DNA of 64,000 bases from Saprospiraceae bacterium (GTDB lineage: Bacteria; Bacteroidota; Bacteroidia; Chitinophagales; Saprospiraceae), in the NCBI GenBank assembly GCA_026986005.1, contig JALSPK010000141.1:1-64000 (forward strand), written 5' to 3'. The position numbers and the translations under genes are program-made. The notes beneath the pieces were generated by a model. That model was not told where the DNA came from. It did not search any database and saw only the letters and a list, made by a program, of their open reading frames with translations. How positions within the stretch are numbered: the stretch's first letter is position 1; the number at the start of each line of letters is the position of its first letter. This document shows positions 62,250-64,000 of this stretch, piece by piece.

Positions 62250-64000
62250 ATGTCAAAGAAATTATTGATTTTACTTATTTTGTTTTTGGACAGCAGTTTG
62301 TTTTATTCCCAGCTCACAGCTTCTACTATTGGCAAGGAAGTCAATGGATATAGCGTTGGTATATCATATGGAAAAACTAGTCAGCTCAGTGATATTCCCG
62401 CTTCAGGAGGCTGGGGAATAGATTTGATGGTTGGTAAAACTCTTTATTATGACGTAGATGCTATGTTTTCTTTCGATTTGTTGGGAAATTTAGATTACCT
62501 TGTCTCTAAAGGTTTGGACACAGACGCTAAAGTTGCACCTTTTGAAAATAGCGTTTTAAAAAAATCAAATTATAAATTTTTCTTCAATAATAATAAAACA
62601 TCGCTTTTTGGCATTGGGCTGGACGGAAGGTTGACATTAAATAAATATCGTGAAGAGCAAAATTGGTATGCTTCGCTTTATGCAGGAGGTATTTTGGGTA
62701 TTTATTCTGTGAGAATGGATATGGAAGACGCAAATGGAAATAATTATTCTTCTGCATTTGGCAAAATCATAAATGATTCTAAAAGCGATAAAAAGCGACA
62801 ATTAAAAGAGATATTGGACGGTAAATATGAAACGAAAGCAGAGGGCTTCAACACGACCGGATTGAAGACAGGTATTATGCCTGCTATAGGGATGGAATTT
62901 GGATATGATATCACGGATTTTATCAGTCTATATGTAAGAGATAAACTATATTTTTCAGGCACAAACAAGATAGATGGTGAAGTTCACTTGGATGAGAGCA
63001 ATGATTTATTGAATTTTGCTAGTGTGGGATTCAATTATTATTTTCACAAAGCAGAGTCTCGACCTACTACACGACCAAGGCGTAAGACTATGACCGATCC
63101 TGTCAATGGGTATGAGTTACCGGAAGAAGTATTGGATGAAAAATTTCCGGAAGTAAAGATTATTTTACCTGCAAAAAGGCCATTTAATAGCCCAACTGCG
63201 CAGATTTTGATAAAAGCTCAAATAAAAAATGTCAATAATATCGATGATATTTATTGTAAAGTTAATGATAGAAAAGTAAATTTTGATTATAATGATTCCT
63301 ATGTTCAATTTGTAGCAACTTTGGAACCGGGAGACAATAAGATACAAATTTATGCAAAAAATGAATATGGTCAAAGTCGCGATGTCATATCAATTTATCA
63401 TCAAGGAGGAAGAGAGGAAGTTTCGGAACCTGAGATAAAATTGATGAATCCTGTAGAATCTGTTTTTTATTCAGAAGAGGAAGTATTTGAAATAAAAGCA
63501 ATAGTTGATTTTGTAAAAAACAAAAAACATATCAAGATTTTAGCAAATGGGCATCCTTTCAAAAGCTATCATTTTGATCCGGATACTAAAGAGTTCAGAA
63601 TAAAAGTTAGGTTAGCTGAGGGAATAAATAGTTTTGAAATAATAGCAGAAAATGAAGAAGGGAAAGCAATAAACAACTTTGATATTTATTATAAAACCAA
63701 GCCTCCAAAAGATACCGTTAAATCTTCGACAGGAAAATCAGCAGGATTGCCAACTATTGTGGTTATCAGTCCAAAATCTTCAAACGCAAATATTGATAAT
63801 ACGGATTTATTGAATTATGAAGCTAAAGTAACCAATGTAAGAAGCAAGAGCGATATAACCTTTACAGTAAATGGTAAAAGGAATAAATATTATGATTTTG
63901 ATAGTAATACGGGTGTTATCAAAGATAGAATCAGTATTTTTGATGATGTCACAAAAATCAAACTTGTTGTGAAAAATGATTTTGGTTCAGCTATGAAAGA
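62250..64000 (+). CDS. Exported protein with barrel-like N-terminus and tandem Ig-like repeats (partial, runs off window)
   Basis: The ATG at 62250 opens a frame of at least 583 codons with no stop before the window end. Residues 1-24 are a signal peptide (KKLLILLILFLDSSLFYSQ). Residues ~25-275 look like an outer-membrane barrel or OprF-like domain (GYSVGISYGK, GWGIDLMVGKTLYYDVD, NFASVGFNYYF-like strands). A basic linker (RPTTRPRRKT) follows, then at least three ~95-residue beta repeats with the pattern 'NPVES...V..NGK....YDFD......V.L.EG.N.F.I.A.NE.G'. Such repeats resemble Ig-like or CARDB-like extracellular modules. The C-terminus, perhaps OmpA-like or an enzyme, lies outside the window. 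Confidence 0.75.
   Translation, partial: MSKKLLILLILFLDSSLFYSQLTASTIGKEVNGYSVGISYGKTSQLSDIPASGGWGIDLMVGKTLYYDVDAMFSFDLLGNLDYLVSKGLDTDAKVAPFENSVLKKSNYKFFFNNNKTSLFGIGLDGRLTLNKYREEQNWYASLYAGGILGIYSVRMDMEDANGNNYSSAFGKIINDSKSDKKRQLKEILDGKYETKAEGFNTTGLKTGIMPAIGMEFGYDITDFISLYVRDKLYFSGTNKIDGEVHLDESNDLLNFASVGFNYYFHKAESRPTTRPRRKTMTDPVNGYELPEEVLDEKFPEVKIILPAKRPFNSPTAQILIKAQIKNVNNIDDIYCKVNDRKVNFDYNDSYVQFVATLEPGDNKIQIYAKNEYGQSRDVISIYHQGGREEVSEPEIKLMNPVESVFYSEEEVFEIKAIVDFVKNKKHIKILANGHPFKSYHFDPDTKEFRIKVRLAEGINSFEIIAENEEGKAINNFDIYYKTKPPKDTVKSSTGKSAGLPTIVVISPKSSNANIDNTDLLNYEAKVTNVRSKSDITFTVNGKRNKYYDFDSNTGVIKDRISIFDDVTKIKLVVKNDFGSAMK

Noticed and set aside
1..64000. Searched by eye for tRNA, rRNA and CRISPR arrays
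   Set aside because: No cloverleaf-like sequences, rRNA signatures or regularly spaced short repeats were found outside the coding repeats of the adhesin.

Overview
The window is AT-rich (about one third G+C by eye) and comes from a member of the Bacteroidota. The evidence is type IX secretion sorting domains of both type A (38859-41525) and type B (27258-31688), a PorP/SprF protein beside the type B adhesin, many lipoproteins, A-rich leaders without Shine-Dalgarno sequences, and repeated TAnnTTTG-type -7 boxes. A Saprospiria or Chitinophagia-like relative is possible, but I cannot fix the rank. Pyruvate:ferredoxin oxidoreductase and a complete N2O-reduction locus suggest a facultative anaerobe.

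Layout. 1-9.2 kb holds housekeeping genes: the nifJ tail, a DUF4403 lipoprotein, carAB, ettA and a sugar N-acetyltransferase. 9.4-18.3 kb holds a GlcD/GlcF-type FAD/Fe-S oxidoreductase, a polyamine-type cluster (SpeD homologue, DUF4178, lipoprotein, membrane-bound spermidine synthase homologue) and htpG. 18.3-32.7 kb is a surface and exopolysaccharide region: a TPR/YaiO-like outer-membrane protein, a processive GT2 synthase, CDP-glucose genes rfbF and rfbG, a third SDR enzyme, a GH26 hydrolase, then a large LRR-and-repeat type B adhesin with its PorP/SprF partner. 32.9-44.1 kb holds truA, a low-molecular-weight phosphatase, a thioredoxin-like protein, an MtfA-type peptidase, an NhaC antiporter, an Omp28-like type A T9SS cargo and a patatin-barrel protein. 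44.1-57.3 kb is the nos locus. 57.4-64 kb holds a pentapeptide-repeat lipoprotein, a DUF5723-like protein, a decayed transposase remnant, a sodium:solute symporter and a barrel/repeat protein cut by the window end.

The main discovery candidate is the nos locus. It encodes two tandem, full-length NosZ paralogues with reciprocal loss of metal sites. NosZ1 (44772-46970) keeps every CuA ligand (H552, C587, C591, H595, M598) but has lost all seven CuZ histidines. NosZ2 (47003-49399) keeps all seven CuZ histidines (H140, H141, H189, H354, H421, H463, H525) but has lost the CuA cysteines, histidine and methionine, and carries a C-terminal haem c domain. In known homodimeric NosZ, electrons pass from CuA of one subunit to CuZ of the other. 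The simplest reading is therefore an obligate heterodimeric 'split' N2O reductase. Its accessory genes follow: a haem c lipoprotein, then nosB-like, nosD, nosG, nosH, nosF, nosL, a YceI-like gene and nosY. No nosR and no Rieske gene are seen.

Other points worth attention: a SpeD homologue in which the usual catalytic Cys is Tyr, CarA/CarB that look like animal CPS rather than E. coli CPS, CDP-sugar genes without the expected rfbH, near-identical 288-bp repeats in the adhesin, and a 41-codon membrane-protein gene divergent from nosZ1.
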